Shown: positions 1-7,707 of the stretch, one piece after another
Numbering within the stretch: the first letter of the stretch is position 1
How the letters are laid out: each line of letters starts with the position of its first letter
Origin: Candidatus Saccharimonadota bacterium
GTDB taxonomy: Bacteria; Patescibacteriota; Saccharimonadia; Saccharimonadales; Saccharimonadaceae
Reading direction: 5' to 3'
DNA length: 64,000 nucleotides
Assembly (NCBI GenBank): GCA_017514045.1
Contig: JAFWLS010000020.1
Coordinates: forward strand, 25,248-89,247
The notes under the pieces: model-generated
The model's input: only the letters and a program-made list of their open reading frames with translations
Told to the model about the DNA's origin: nothing
Database searches by the model: none
Translations under genes and position numbers: made by a program

Positions 1-217
1 GAGTGAGATCTTTGTCTAATTCTTCGGTCTTTTCGACTACTCCACGAGAAAGCGCATAGACGAACTCAGTGTCACCGAGAGCCTTTTCGTATGGGATGAT
101 GTTTTTTGCGACGATATGGTCGATGTCGGCTGTGGCGTCGCCCGCCTTGCTCCTGAACTCGTATTCGTACAAGCTCTGAAGCGATATGATTCTGCCTAGG
201 TGCCGATTGGAAGCCAT
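1..217 (-). CDS. nusB: Transcription antitermination factor NusB (partial, 5' end only)
   Basis: Reading leftward from the ATG at 217, the frame stays open to the window edge for about 72 residues. It begins MASNRHLGRIISLQSLYEYE, which matches the N-terminal helix of NusB (R-x-x-A/I-x-x-x-L-Q-x-L-Y-x-x-E). NusB binds boxA RNA with S10 and supports rRNA antitermination. The start lies one base after the stop codon of the upstream bL32 gene, so the two are almost certainly co-transcribed. The C-terminal part is outside the window. The identification rests on the N-terminal helix and the rpmF-nusB order. Confidence 0.72.
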   Translation of the reverse strand, partial: MASNRHLGRIISLQSLYEYEFRSKAGDATADIDHIVAKNIIPYEKALGDTEFVYALSRGVVEKTEELDKDLT

Positions 218-218
218 A

Positions 219-458
219 TTATTTCTTTGCCTTGGATTTCTTAGCTAGTTTTGCTTTGGTCGCAGCTTTTTTGGCGGCTTTGACGGAAGTAGTTTTGGTT
301 GGTTTCACGGTCTTAACTTTGACGCGTGGAGTCTGCTTCTTAGTTTCGAAAGCTTTGACAGGGGAAACTTTATTAACAGCTCTTGCGAGACTGAGGCGGA
401 TGTGGCTCCTTCTTAATCCAGTCTTGCGTGGGCTGCTCTGTTTTTTAGGTTCAGGCAT
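219..458 (-). CDS. rpmF: Large-subunit ribosomal protein bL32, zinc-free form with Lys/Ala-rich tail
   Basis: A 79-residue very basic protein. Its first 35 residues (PEPKKQSSPRKTGLRRSHIR and following) match the N-terminal half of bL32, which threads into the 50S subunit. The usual C-terminal Cys4 zinc ribbon is absent; there is no cysteine at all. In its place is a Lys/Ala/Thr-rich tail (residues 45-79) like that of histone H1. An AAAGGAGC ribosome-binding site lies 6 nt before the ATG, and a good promoter is at 490-518. nusB follows immediately. Zinc-free bL32 paralogues are known in other bacteria, but the long basic tail is unusual. Confidence 0.75.
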   Translation of the reverse strand: MPEPKKQSSPRKTGLRRSHIRLSLARAVNKVSPVKAFETKKQTPRVKVKTVKPTKTTSVKAAKKAATKAKLAKKSKAKK

Positions 459-489
459 GATGCTCCTTTAATAATAGATACTTTGGGCT

Positions 490-518
490 ATAATAGCACG
501 TTTTTTGTATTCTTTCAA
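490..518 (-). promoter_or_regulatory. Promoter of rpmF-nusB
   Basis: Minus-strand -35 TTGAAA (518-513) is 17 bp from -10 TATTAT (495-490), with an extended TG one base upstream of the -10. The leader of about 25 nt contains the AAAGGAGC ribosome-binding site. Confidence 0.65.
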
Positions 519-543
519 GTTTTTGTTATTTATAAAAAAGTAC

Positions 544-571
544 TTGTTTTTCAGAAAGCTTGTGTTAAAAT
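544..571 (+). promoter_or_regulatory. Candidate promoter of the repeat adhesin
   Basis: TTGTTT (544-549) is 16 bp from TAAAAT (566-571), preceded by TGT. The AAAAGGA ribosome-binding site at 609-615 is 7 nt before the ATG at 623. Confidence 0.5.
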
Positions 572-622
572 AAGTGTAAGTAGAGTGTCATAAAATAAAC
601 AAATAAACAAAAGGATATTGTT

Positions 623-3268
623 ATGATGAAGAAGTCTCTTAGAGCGTTTGTTGCGTTTATATTTGCGTTTTTTCTCTCTTTTCACACTACTAATGTGTTT
701 GCTACCAATCCGTATGGGGTTGTATACTCTGGTGGTGAGCCTTTAGGTGAGAATGGTAATGTGCAAATTGAGCCTGATTTGATTAATGAATTAACTCCAC
801 TTGTAACTGAAGAACTCCTGAGGGAACGCGTATTGTCCGATTCGTCTATGTGGAAAAAGGGATATTCTAAGGTTGCTGGTCGTTGTACCAAGGTCGATTA
901 TTTTGTAGTTGATGATTCTGACACGGTTTCTAATCGCGATGATTTGTCATATGATTTAGTGACTGATAAATATGCATTGAATTTACAGATAAAGAATGTC
1001 TATCTGGAGCCAGAAAATAGTGAATCATTAGATGAAGGCGAAAAACATGCTGTTATACTCGTCGGTGATGGATTGACTTTTGGTGGTGGTTATCGTGTGT
1101 ATGATGATGACGTTTGTGAAGAGCCAATCGAGGAAGGTGTTTCCGATCTAAATAATGAGATTATGTTTGTGGAGCTTATCGTTAAACTGTACAATGTTGA
1201 TAAGAGCGAAATTGTTAAATCCAATTCGTTATATTTTGGGATAATAGATATCGATGCACGTCAGTCTTATAAGGTCTTGAATACCAATAATCCGTTGTCT
1301 CCTCAGACTATGTTTGCCCAATCAGCTGAAGGTTTACAGCCTGCCAGTGACAATCCCTTAAAAAAGAATATGTATGTAGCTGATGGCAATTATATATATT
1401 CGGCGAACAGTTTTGATATAACTGGTGGCGGTAATGATATATTCGTCAAAGCAGACCTGAGCATACAAGATGAAGGTCTAAATATAGTATTTGGTTACCG
1501 CGTAGGTTCGGCTGCAAGCGCCATCGCTTACTATTCGCCACAATTGATGGTTAATTATACTTCTGACGATAATGGCGCAATAACGGGCTTAAAGAACGAA
1601 GAGGTGCTTCCTGGTGGAACTCCGCTAGGCTCCACATCTACTCCAGACGACGGCTACAGGTTTGATCGCTGGGTAGCAGACAAAGATGTAAAGCTAACCG
1701 ACGATACGGAAATTGAAGCAGGTAATCCAATTACTTCGGAACAAGTAGCTCAAATTGTTGTAACAGAAGACCTTACCCTTACCGCCATTCATGAAATCCT
1801 TCAACACACTGTCAACTATGTTTCCGATGATAATGGCGAGATTACTGGTCGTGAAACTGAAACCTTATCGCACGGCTCTAACCCATCTGGCTCCGAATCT
1901 ACGCCAGAGGAAGGCTACAGGTTCGACCATTGGATAGCTAATAAAGACGTTACATTAGAAGATGGTACTGTTATTACAGCTAGTAATGCTTTAACTAGTG
2001 AACAAATTGAGCAAGTTGTAGTAACTGAGGATATTACTTTTACCGCTATTCATGATATCCTTCAATATACTATCAACTACGTTTCCGATAATAATGGCGA
2101 GATTACTGGCCGTGAAGCAGAAACCGTATCACACGGTTCCAATCCAGCCGGTTCCGAATCTACTCCAGAAGCAGGCTACGCCTTCGATCATTGGGTAGCC
2201 GATAAGAATGTCACCCTAGAAGATGGCACTGTCATCACTGCTGGCAATCCAGTCACTCCTGAACAGGTAGAACAAGTGGTTGTTACAGAAAACTTAGTCT
2301 TTACTGCCATCCATCGTGATGTAAAACTTAATGTAACTTATACTTCTGATCAGCATGGAGAGATCACTGGCAAGACTTCAGAAAAGGTGGTGCCGAATGA
2401 TAATCCAACAGGTTCAGAGTCTACTCCAGAAGCAGGCTACGCCTTCGATCATTGGGTAGCCGATAAGAATGTCACCCTAGAAGATGGCACTGTCATCACT
2501 GCTGGCAATCCAATCACTCCTGAACAAGTAGAAGAAATTGTGGTGACGGAAGACATTACGCTTACCGCCATACATGAAGACATTAGAAAGAAAGTGACCT
2601 ATGAATCCGATGAAGGCGGTGAGATTACTGGTATCGATGAAGAGCCAGTAGTACCTAACGGTAATCCAACTGGATCTGAAGAAGAACCTAAAGAATACTT
2701 CGTATTTGATCACTGGGAAGCTGACAAGGACGTAGTGCTAGAAGATGGTACAGAAATCAAAGCTGGTGATCCAATTACTCCAGAACAAGTGACTCAGATT
2801 GTAGTTACTGAAGATATCGTAGTTACCGCTATACATGAGGATACAAGAAAGACTGTAACTTATGAATCTGATGAAGGCGGCGAGATTACTGGTATCGATG
2901 AAGAGCCAGTAGTACCTAACGGTAATCCAACTGGAACAGAAGATGAACCAAAAGATGAGTATGAGTTTGATCACTGGGAAGCTGATAAAGACGTAGTGCT
3001 AGAAGATGGTACAGAAATCAAAGCTGGTGATCCAATTACTCCTGAGCAGATAAGCCATATCGTAGTTACAGAAGATATAACTTTGACGGCCGTACATAAG
3101 CCAATTATTGCCACTGAAGTACCAGATACTGGTGTATTATCTAAAGAAGGTAGTGCAACTCAAAGTTCTGGAACTCCTGTAATACTTGGGATAATCGCTG
3201 CTATAGTCAGCGTCGCGGTAAGCATTATTGTTAGAATGCAAAAACGAAATAGTATAAATAGATTCTAA
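623..3268 (+). CDS. Secreted repeat adhesin with six tandem InlB-B-like repeats and a VPDTG sorting-like motif
   Basis: 881 residues. A signal peptide occupies residues 1-27 (basic n-region, hydrophobic core, likely cut after VFA). Residues 28-309 are a unique acidic domain I do not recognise. Residues 310-826 hold six repeats of about 87 aa with the pattern GEITG...FDHW.ADK(D/N)V.LEDGT...PEQ...VVTED...TAIH, typical of InlB-B or Listeria-Bacteroides type surface repeats. VPDTG at 833-837 resembles a sortase signal. It is followed by about 15 residues, a hydrophobic segment (about 852-872) and a basic tail, so the spacing between motif and membrane segment is longer than usual. A sortase is encoded at 61403. 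The probable role is host or surface attachment. It is monocistronic, with its own promoter and terminator. Confidence 0.85.
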   Translation: MMKKSLRAFVAFIFAFFLSFHTTNVFATNPYGVVYSGGEPLGENGNVQIEPDLINELTPLVTEELLRERVLSDSSMWKKGYSKVAGRCTKVDYFVVDDSDTVSNRDDLSYDLVTDKYALNLQIKNVYLEPENSESLDEGEKHAVILVGDGLTFGGGYRVYDDDVCEEPIEEGVSDLNNEIMFVELIVKLYNVDKSEIVKSNSLYFGIIDIDARQSYKVLNTNNPLSPQTMFAQSAEGLQPASDNPLKKNMYVADGNYIYSANSFDITGGGNDIFVKADLSIQDEGLNIVFGYRVGSAASAIAYYSPQLMVNYTSDDNGAITGLKNEEVLPGGTPLGSTSTPDDGYRFDRWVADKDVKLTDDTEIEAGNPITSEQVAQIVVTEDLTLTAIHEILQHTVNYVSDDNGEITGRETETLSHGSNPSGSESTPEEGYRFDHWIANKDVTLEDGTVITASNALTSEQIEQVVVTEDITFTAIHDILQYTINYVSDNNGEITGREAETVSHGSNPAGSESTPEAGYAFDHWVADKNVTLEDGTVITAGNPVTPEQVEQVVVTENLVFTAIHRDVKLNVTYTSDQHGEITGKTSEKVVPNDNPTGSESTPEAGYAFDHWVADKNVTLEDGTVITAGNPITPEQVEEIVVTEDITLTAIHEDIRKKVTYESDEGGEITGIDEEPVVPNGNPTGSEEEPKEYFVFDHWEADKDVVLEDGTEIKAGDPITPEQVTQIVVTEDIVVTAIHEDTRKTVTYESDEGGEITGIDEEPVVPNGNPTGTEDEPKDEYEFDHWEADKDVVLEDGTEIKAGDPITPEQISHIVVTEDITLTAVHKPIIATEVPDTGVLSKEGSATQSSGTPVILGIIAAIVSVAVSIIVRMQKRNSINRF
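1550..3100 (+). repeat. Six tandem 261-bp coding repeats
   Basis: The unit is 261 bp (87 codons), repeated six times inside the adhesin gene. Copies 3 and 4 share an identical block of about 93 bp (2159-2251 and 2420-2512). Copies 5 and 6 share an identical block of about 54 bp (2621-2674 and 2882-2935). Copies 1 and 2 are more diverged. This pattern fits recent duplication or gene conversion of whole units. Confidence 0.9.
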
Positions 3269-3287
3269 TCATATACATGCGCTAATA

Positions 3288-3314
3288 AAACCCTCCGCTT
3301 GAAGCGGAGGGTTT
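3288..3314. terminator. Bidirectional intrinsic terminator between the adhesin gene and leuS
   Basis: A near-perfect inverted repeat with AAACCCTCCGC and GCGGAGGGTTT arms. It is followed by T-rich sequence on both strands and sits between convergent genes. Confidence 0.9.
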
Positions 3315-3337
3315 GATTTGCTGTTCTTTAGACGAAG

Positions 3338-5596
3338 TTAAGCGACAATATTAAGCAAGTGGGCTTTTTGAACGTAGATGGTCTTCTTCGGTTTGCCGGA
3401 GACGAATTTTTGGACGTTAGGATCGGATAGAGCGAGCTTTTCGATTTTGTCTTGTTCCTCGAGATCATCGACTGGGACTTGAAGCTTCGCGCGGAGTTTG
3501 CCGTTTACTTGGACTACTATCTCTACCGTGTCGGCGACAAGATATTTTTCATCGTATTTTGGCCAAGAATCATCGCTGTCTAGCTGCTCGAGGATTTCGG
3601 AGCCGAGATGTGGGGCGAACGGCTTGATGAGCTTAGCAAGAACAATGAGGTCTTCCTTCGAAGCGCCGACTTTATAAAGCTCGTTGACGTATTCCATGAG
3701 TGTAGAGATGGCGGTATTGAACGATGCGCGCTCGATGTCTTCAGTGACCTTTTTGATGGTTTTATTGAGTAAATTTAGATTTTTAGATTTCTTATCAAAC
3801 TCTTTTTCGAATACGAGCGTCCAGCAACGGTTGAGGAAGCGATAAACGCCGCCGACACTACGTGGATTCCAGGCAGCATCTTGATCATATGGGCCTATGA
3901 ACATCTCGTAAGTGCGGAGTGTGTCTGCGCCGTATCCGTCATTAATGACATCAAGCGGATCGATAACGTTACCCTTGGATTTGCTCATTTTCTTACCGTC
4001 GGGAGCGTTGATATAGCCATTATAGAGAAGTTTTACGATGGGTTCACGGAAAGGAAGCTTACCCTCGTCGGCAAAGAATTTGCACCAGAAACGGACGTAA
4101 AGTAGGTGCGCTACGGCGTGATCGCCGCCGCAGTAGACGTCGAGCGGCTCCCAATATTTAATGGCTTCGGGGTTCCAAGCGTGCGCGGCGTCGTGTGGCG
4201 AAGCATAACGCCAGAGATACCAAGACGAGCAGGCGTAGCCGTCGAGCGTATCGGTCTCGCGAGTCATTTCTTCTCCATCGATAGTAACCTTGAGCCAGTC
4301 AGTAGCTTTGGCAAGTGCAGAATGACCGGAATTATCAGGGCGAAAGTCGGCGACTTCTGGAATCATGACCGGGAGCTGATCTTCGGGGATGGGATGAGGA
4401 TTACCGTCTTTGTCGTAAGCGATAGGGATTGGACATCCCCAGTAGCGTTGGCGAGAAATAAGCCAGTCGCGCATACGATAAGTGGTCTTGGGGGTACCAA
4501 ATGGTTTTTTGGGGACTTTGGTTATCTCTACGATGGGTAGGTTGAACTTTTCCGCAAATTCTTTATCGCGTTCGTCTCCGGCCGGTACAGCCATGATAGC
4601 TCCCGTACCGTAGCCGATAAGGACGTAATCAGCAACCCAAATGGGGATTTTTTCCTTGGTGGCTGGGTTGATAGCATAAGAACCTGTGAAAACGCCAGTC
4701 TTTTCTTTGTTTTCTTGGCGCTCGATTTCGGATTTCTTGATGGCGACACGACAATATTCTTCGACTTCTTCCCTAGTATTGTCATTTACGAGGTCTTTGA
4801 CCATGGGGTGTTCAGGAGCGAGAACGAGGAAGGTGGCGCCATAAATTGTGTCGGGGCGGGTGGTGAAAACGCGGATAGAGCAAGAAGGAGTTACTTCAAA
4901 GTCGATTTCAGCACCGGTGCTTTTGCCGATCCAGTTTTTCTGCATAATTTTGATTTTGTCTGGCCAGTCAAGTTCGTCGATATCTTCGAGTAATTCGTCG
5001 GCGTAGTCGGTGATTTTGAAGAACCATTGTTTGAGCTTCTTTTTCTCTACTTCAGAGCCGCAGCGCCAGCAGTGGCCGTTTTCGACTTGCTCATTAGCAA
5101 GTACAGTCTGGTCGACTGGGCACCACCATTGATATGATTCTTTTTGATAGGCGAGGCCTTTCTTGTAGAGTTGAAGGAAGCACCATTGGGTCCATTTGTA
5201 ATATTCAGGAGAAGATGTGTTAATTTCTCGGCTCCAGTCTATGGCATAGCCGAGTTTCTTGGCCTGATTGCGGAAGTTTGCGACATTGGTGGCGGTAGCG
5301 GACTGAGGGGAGACGCCGGTCTTGATAGCATAGTTCTCGGCGGGTAGGCCAAAAGTGTCATAGCCAAACGGGCGAAGGACGTTATAACCTTTTTGCGAAT
5401 AATACCTAGCGAGTACGTCTACGATAGTGAAGTTACGAACGTGCCCGACATGAAGGCCGGCGCCAGATGGGTATGGGAACATTTCTGCGAGGAATTTTTT
5501 GGGCTTATCAGAGGAATCATCGGCCTTGAAAGCTTCAGAATCTTCCCAAATTTTTTGCCATTTGGCTTCGATTGCTAAAGGATTATAACGATTCAT
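3338..5596 (-). CDS. leuS: Leucyl-tRNA synthetase (shortened)
   Basis: 752 residues; class I aminoacyl-tRNA synthetase that charges tRNA-Leu. The HIGH motif appears as HVGH at 49-52 and KMSKS at 536-540. The zinc-type insert has CPVD and CWRCG. The editing-domain signatures TTRPDT and GTGAIMAVPAGDERD are present. It is about 100 residues shorter than E. coli LeuRS (860 aa). Most of the gap lies just after GDERD, where only about 25 residues separate the editing core from the second catalytic half (RMRDWLISRQRYWG). Its promoter overlaps the stop codon of the upstream tsaC gene, and the ATG follows the -10 box by 7 nt, predicting a leaderless mRNA. Confidence 0.96.
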   Translation of the reverse strand: MNRYNPLAIEAKWQKIWEDSEAFKADDSSDKPKKFLAEMFPYPSGAGLHVGHVRNFTIVDVLARYYSQKGYNVLRPFGYDTFGLPAENYAIKTGVSPQSATATNVANFRNQAKKLGYAIDWSREINTSSPEYYKWTQWCFLQLYKKGLAYQKESYQWWCPVDQTVLANEQVENGHCWRCGSEVEKKKLKQWFFKITDYADELLEDIDELDWPDKIKIMQKNWIGKSTGAEIDFEVTPSCSIRVFTTRPDTIYGATFLVLAPEHPMVKDLVNDNTREEVEEYCRVAIKKSEIERQENKEKTGVFTGSYAINPATKEKIPIWVADYVLIGYGTGAIMAVPAGDERDKEFAEKFNLPIVEITKVPKKPFGTPKTTYRMRDWLISRQRYWGCPIPIAYDKDGNPHPIPEDQLPVMIPEVADFRPDNSGHSALAKATDWLKVTIDGEEMTRETDTLDGYACSSWYLWRYASPHDAAHAWNPEAIKYWEPLDVYCGGDHAVAHLLYVRFWCKFFADEGKLPFREPIVKLLYNGYINAPDGKKMSKSKGNVIDPLDVINDGYGADTLRTYEMFIGPYDQDAAWNPRSVGGVYRFLNRCWTLVFEKEFDKKSKNLNLLNKTIKKVTEDIERASFNTAISTLMEYVNELYKVGASKEDLIVLAKLIKPFAPHLGSEILEQLDSDDSWPKYDEKYLVADTVEIVVQVNGKLRAKLQVPVDDLEEQDKIEKLALSDPNVQKFVSGKPKKTIYVQKAHLLNIVA

Positions 5597-5603
5597 GCGC
5601 TAT

Positions 5604-5612
5604 ATTATAGCA
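5604..5612 (-). promoter_or_regulatory. Extended -10 of leuS, leaderless arrangement
   Basis: Minus strand TGC-TATAAT (-10 at 5609-5604), then 7 nt, then the leuS ATG (5596). No Shine-Dalgarno sequence can fit. Confidence 0.65.
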
Positions 5613-6189
5613 CATTGAGGTCGCCTTGGCGAATAACGAGAGGCTTTTTGCCGGTTAGATCTAAGACAGTGGACGGAAGTTTGCCTTCTTTGGTCCTACC
5701 TTCGACTAGGAGGTCGACTTTTGGCAAGGTCTTTATGATTTCGTCGGAAGAGATGGCTGGCTGGTCGCCACGCGGGTTGGCAGAGGTGAGTAGGAGAGGC
5801 CCAGTTTCTGGTAGAATTTGAGCGAAGAGTGGTGAAGCTGGTATACGAATACCGATGGTACTAAAGTGGTTGAAATAGGGGTGTGAAAAATCTGGATTCT
5901 TATTAAGAATGATAGTGAGCTCACCGGGGACGTATTTGCCGATGTATTCGCGGGCAGTTTTGTTGAGAATGACGTAGTCACCGATAGTATCTTTTGATTC
6001 TGGAACAAGGGTGAAGATTTTACCAGAGTTGAGGTCGCGGCGTTTGAGGTAGATGAGTTTTTCGAGGGCCTGGGCAGAGTTGAGAGAGATAGCTAGGCCA
6101 TAGACGGTTTCGGTCGGCAGGGCGACAACCTGGCCTTTTTTAAGGCTTTTGATGATGTCTGAGATATGTTCTGGTGAAGTTTGAATCAT
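5605..6189 (-). CDS. Threonylcarbamoyl-AMP synthase (TsaC/Sua5/YrdC family)
   Basis: 194 residues, a single YrdC-like domain. It forms L-threonylcarbamoyl-AMP from Thr, bicarbonate and ATP, the first step of t6A37 tRNA modification. Visible family signatures are the N-terminal LPTETVYGLA nucleotide-binding segment, the lysine-rich LKRRDLNSGK (normally KxRxxxxP), the IGIRIPASP segment, LLLTSANPRGDQP and the C-terminal STVLDLTG. The length fits TsaC; the C-terminal Sua5 domain is missing. The start is in a divergent overlapping promoter shared with the SpoU-family gene. Confidence 0.9.
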   Translation of the reverse strand: MIQTSPEHISDIIKSLKKGQVVALPTETVYGLAISLNSAQALEKLIYLKRRDLNSGKIFTLVPESKDTIGDYVILNKTAREYIGKYVPGELTIILNKNPDFSHPYFNHFSTIGIRIPASPLFAQILPETGPLLLTSANPRGDQPAISSDEIIKTLPKVDLLVEGRTKEGKLPSTVLDLTGKKPLVIRQGDLNVL

Positions 6190-6199
6190 ATTCGAGACT

Positions 6200-6209
6200 A
6201 TTGTATCAT
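6200..6209. promoter_or_regulatory. Overlapping divergent -10 elements (tsaC and SpoU methyltransferase)
   Basis: Plus strand TATCAT (6204-6209) lies 7 nt before the methyltransferase ATG (6217). Minus strand TACAAT (6205-6200) lies 10 nt before the tsaC ATG (6189). The two promoters overlap, so their firing may be mutually exclusive. Neither gene has a clear Shine-Dalgarno sequence. Confidence 0.45.
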
Positions 6210-6216
6210 ATTTAAT

Positions 6217-6750
6217 ATGGAATTAATTTTAGTTTTGCATAATATACGTTCGGCGCATAATGTAGGGTCTATCCTGAGAACGGCGGATGGGTTGGGCGTT
6301 TCGAAAGTAATTTTTTCTGGTTATACGCCAAGAGTGGACGATGCGCGTGTGTTGCCATATCTACGAGAGAAACTGAATAAACAAATCGCAAAGACGGCGC
6401 TTGGGGCGGAGAAATATGTTGAAAATTATGCGGTTGATGATATAAAAGCAGAACTATTGCGTTTAAAAAGTGACGGTTATGTAGTGGCTGGGCTCGAAAA
6501 TAATCTTGATGCAAAAAAGCCGATTCTACAGATGAAACTAGCGAATTTGTCGCAAATTCGCTCCGCGCTTCGTTCGAAGGCAGTTTTGGTACTGGGTGAA
6601 GAGGTAAAAGGTATAGAAAAATCACTCTATGAGATGATGGATTTGTTTTTAGAAATCCCCATGGTTGGTCGGAAGGAATCGTTTAACGTTTCCATCGCCA
6701 TGGGGATTGCTGGATTCTATATTATGAATTTAGTTAAAGAAAGTTCTTAG
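6217..6750 (+). CDS. SpoU/TrmH-family RNA 2'-O-methyltransferase
   Basis: 177 residues from the ATG at 6217. An upstream in-frame TTG at 6181 would run into the divergent tsaC start and lacks conserved sequence. The three SPOUT motifs are present: NIRSAHNVGSILRTADG (motif 1), LVLGEEVKGI (motif 2) and IPMVGRKESFNVSIAMGIA (motif 3, forming the trefoil-knot SAM site). It methylates a ribose 2'-OH in tRNA or rRNA; the target cannot be told from sequence. There is no N-terminal RNA-binding extension. Its 3' end overlaps the convergent gene at 6730 by 21 bp. Confidence 0.9.
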   Translation: MELILVLHNIRSAHNVGSILRTADGLGVSKVIFSGYTPRVDDARVLPYLREKLNKQIAKTALGAEKYVENYAVDDIKAELLRLKSDGYVVAGLENNLDAKKPILQMKLANLSQIRSALRSKAVLVLGEEVKGIEKSLYEMMDLFLEIPMVGRKESFNVSIAMGIAGFYIMNLVKESS

Positions 6751-7695
6751 ATACATTATTGCGTTGCTTGTGTCGTCGCTACCGTATCTTTCTTCATCAG
6801 TAAGCGTTACATGTAGATAATAGTCGTGGTCTTGGTCGCTGGATTCGTTAAGGAATACCTTCATGTCGCTAGCGTCATTAGCTGGAGCGCCGGTGGCAAC
6901 TTGGTAGATAGTAACGAAGTGTGGGAATCCTAAATCGCTAGCATTGTATGTTTTGTTGCCGTCCGTGACACTGGTAATGTAGATGAGATCATTGTAGAAA
7001 TATCCGTCCATGTTGGTAACGTACTGGTCGTGCTCGGCGAAGTTGAGGTCAAGGCCCCAATCTGGATAGCTTAGGCCGCCGTCGACTTTTATCGAGACAG
7101 CGCCTTCTGGCAATTCGCTGTCAATTGGAGTATTGCCTTCGTCGGTTTCTGGTTCTTCGGGTGTGGTTTCTGATGATGGAGTTGCTGGTGGAAGTGGTGA
7201 TGAGATGGGTTTATTAAAGAATACGAAGTAGGCGATTATACCAAGAACGACGATCGCGCCCAGGGCTATTGCAAGGATGATGGCCAATTTGCTGGGCTGT
7301 TTCCCTGGAGTGGGTTCGGCCTGAACAGCTATTTGGGCGGTTGAGTCAGTGTTAGCAGCAGTATTTTGATTTGATTCTGACGCATTGCTGGTAATAGGAG
7401 TATCAATGATTGTAGGGTCTACTGTAAAAGGAGCCTCAGGTGTGGTAGAGGATGTAAATTCTGTAACTGGTGCGTTTGGCGTAGCTGGTTCTGGTGTTGG
7501 CGCTGGTTCTGGTGTTGGAACCGACGTTATTGGCTCAGGAGTAGGAGTAGAAGCTGGCTCTGGTGTCGGTGCGGGAGTTGGAGTCACAGGCTCTGGTGTT
7601 GGAGTTGGAGCCGGAGTTGGAGTTGGGGCCACAGGCTCTGGTGTTGGAGCTGGAGCCACGGGCTCTGGAGCCGGAGTTTGTTGATTTGGGTCCAT
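6730..7695 (-). CDS. One-pass membrane protein with cytoplasmic PTPEP repeats and an extracytoplasmic domain
   Basis: 321 residues, no recognised family. Residues 1-75 are almost entirely Pro/Thr/Glu/Ala repeats of the type PTPEP. Residues 76-135 are a Ser/Thr-rich linker. One membrane helix (about 138-160) is preceded by lysines, so the N-terminus should be cytoplasmic. Residues 195-321 form a compact extracytoplasmic domain containing PDWGLDL and a YYLHVTL strand. That domain resembles the C-terminal domain of the upstream gene product (IDEWGIKI...YYYYLTF), suggesting a diverged tandem pair. The ribosome-binding site AAAGGATC precedes the ATG. It lies 12 nt after its upstream neighbour. Confidence 0.7.
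   Translation of the reverse strand: MDPNQQTPAPEPVAPAPTPEPVAPTPTPAPTPTPEPVTPTPAPTPEPASTPTPEPITSVPTPEPAPTPEPATPNAPVTEFTSSTTPEAPFTVDPTIIDTPITSNASESNQNTAANTDSTAQIAVQAEPTPGKQPSKLAIILAIALGAIVVLGIIAYFVFFNKPISSPLPPATPSSETTPEEPETDEGNTPIDSELPEGAVSIKVDGGLSYPDWGLDLNFAEHDQYVTNMDGYFYNDLIYITSVTDGNKTYNASDLGFPHFVTIYQVATGAPANDASDMKVFLNESSDQDHDYYLHVTLTDEERYGSDDTSNAIMYLRTFFN
7450..7680 (-). repeat. PTPEP coding repeat tract
   Basis: Imperfect short DNA repeats (GG-CTC/TGG-AGTTGGAG type) encode about 12 tandem Pro-Thr-Pro-Glu-Pro variants in the N-terminal tail of the membrane protein. Such tracts are prone to slippage and length variation between strains. Confidence 0.75.
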
Positions 7696-7707
7696 AATCG
7701 ATCCTTT

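Noticed and set aside
1550..3100. Regular 261-bp repeats considered as a CRISPR-like or non-coding array
   Set aside because: They are in frame, encode conserved 87-residue repeats, and differ by synonymous changes; there is no short repeat-spacer structure.
4106..4540. Plus-strand ORFs inside leuS (also within uvrA and secA)
   Set aside because: Antisense to strongly conserved coding sequence; no homology, promoter or ribosome-binding site.
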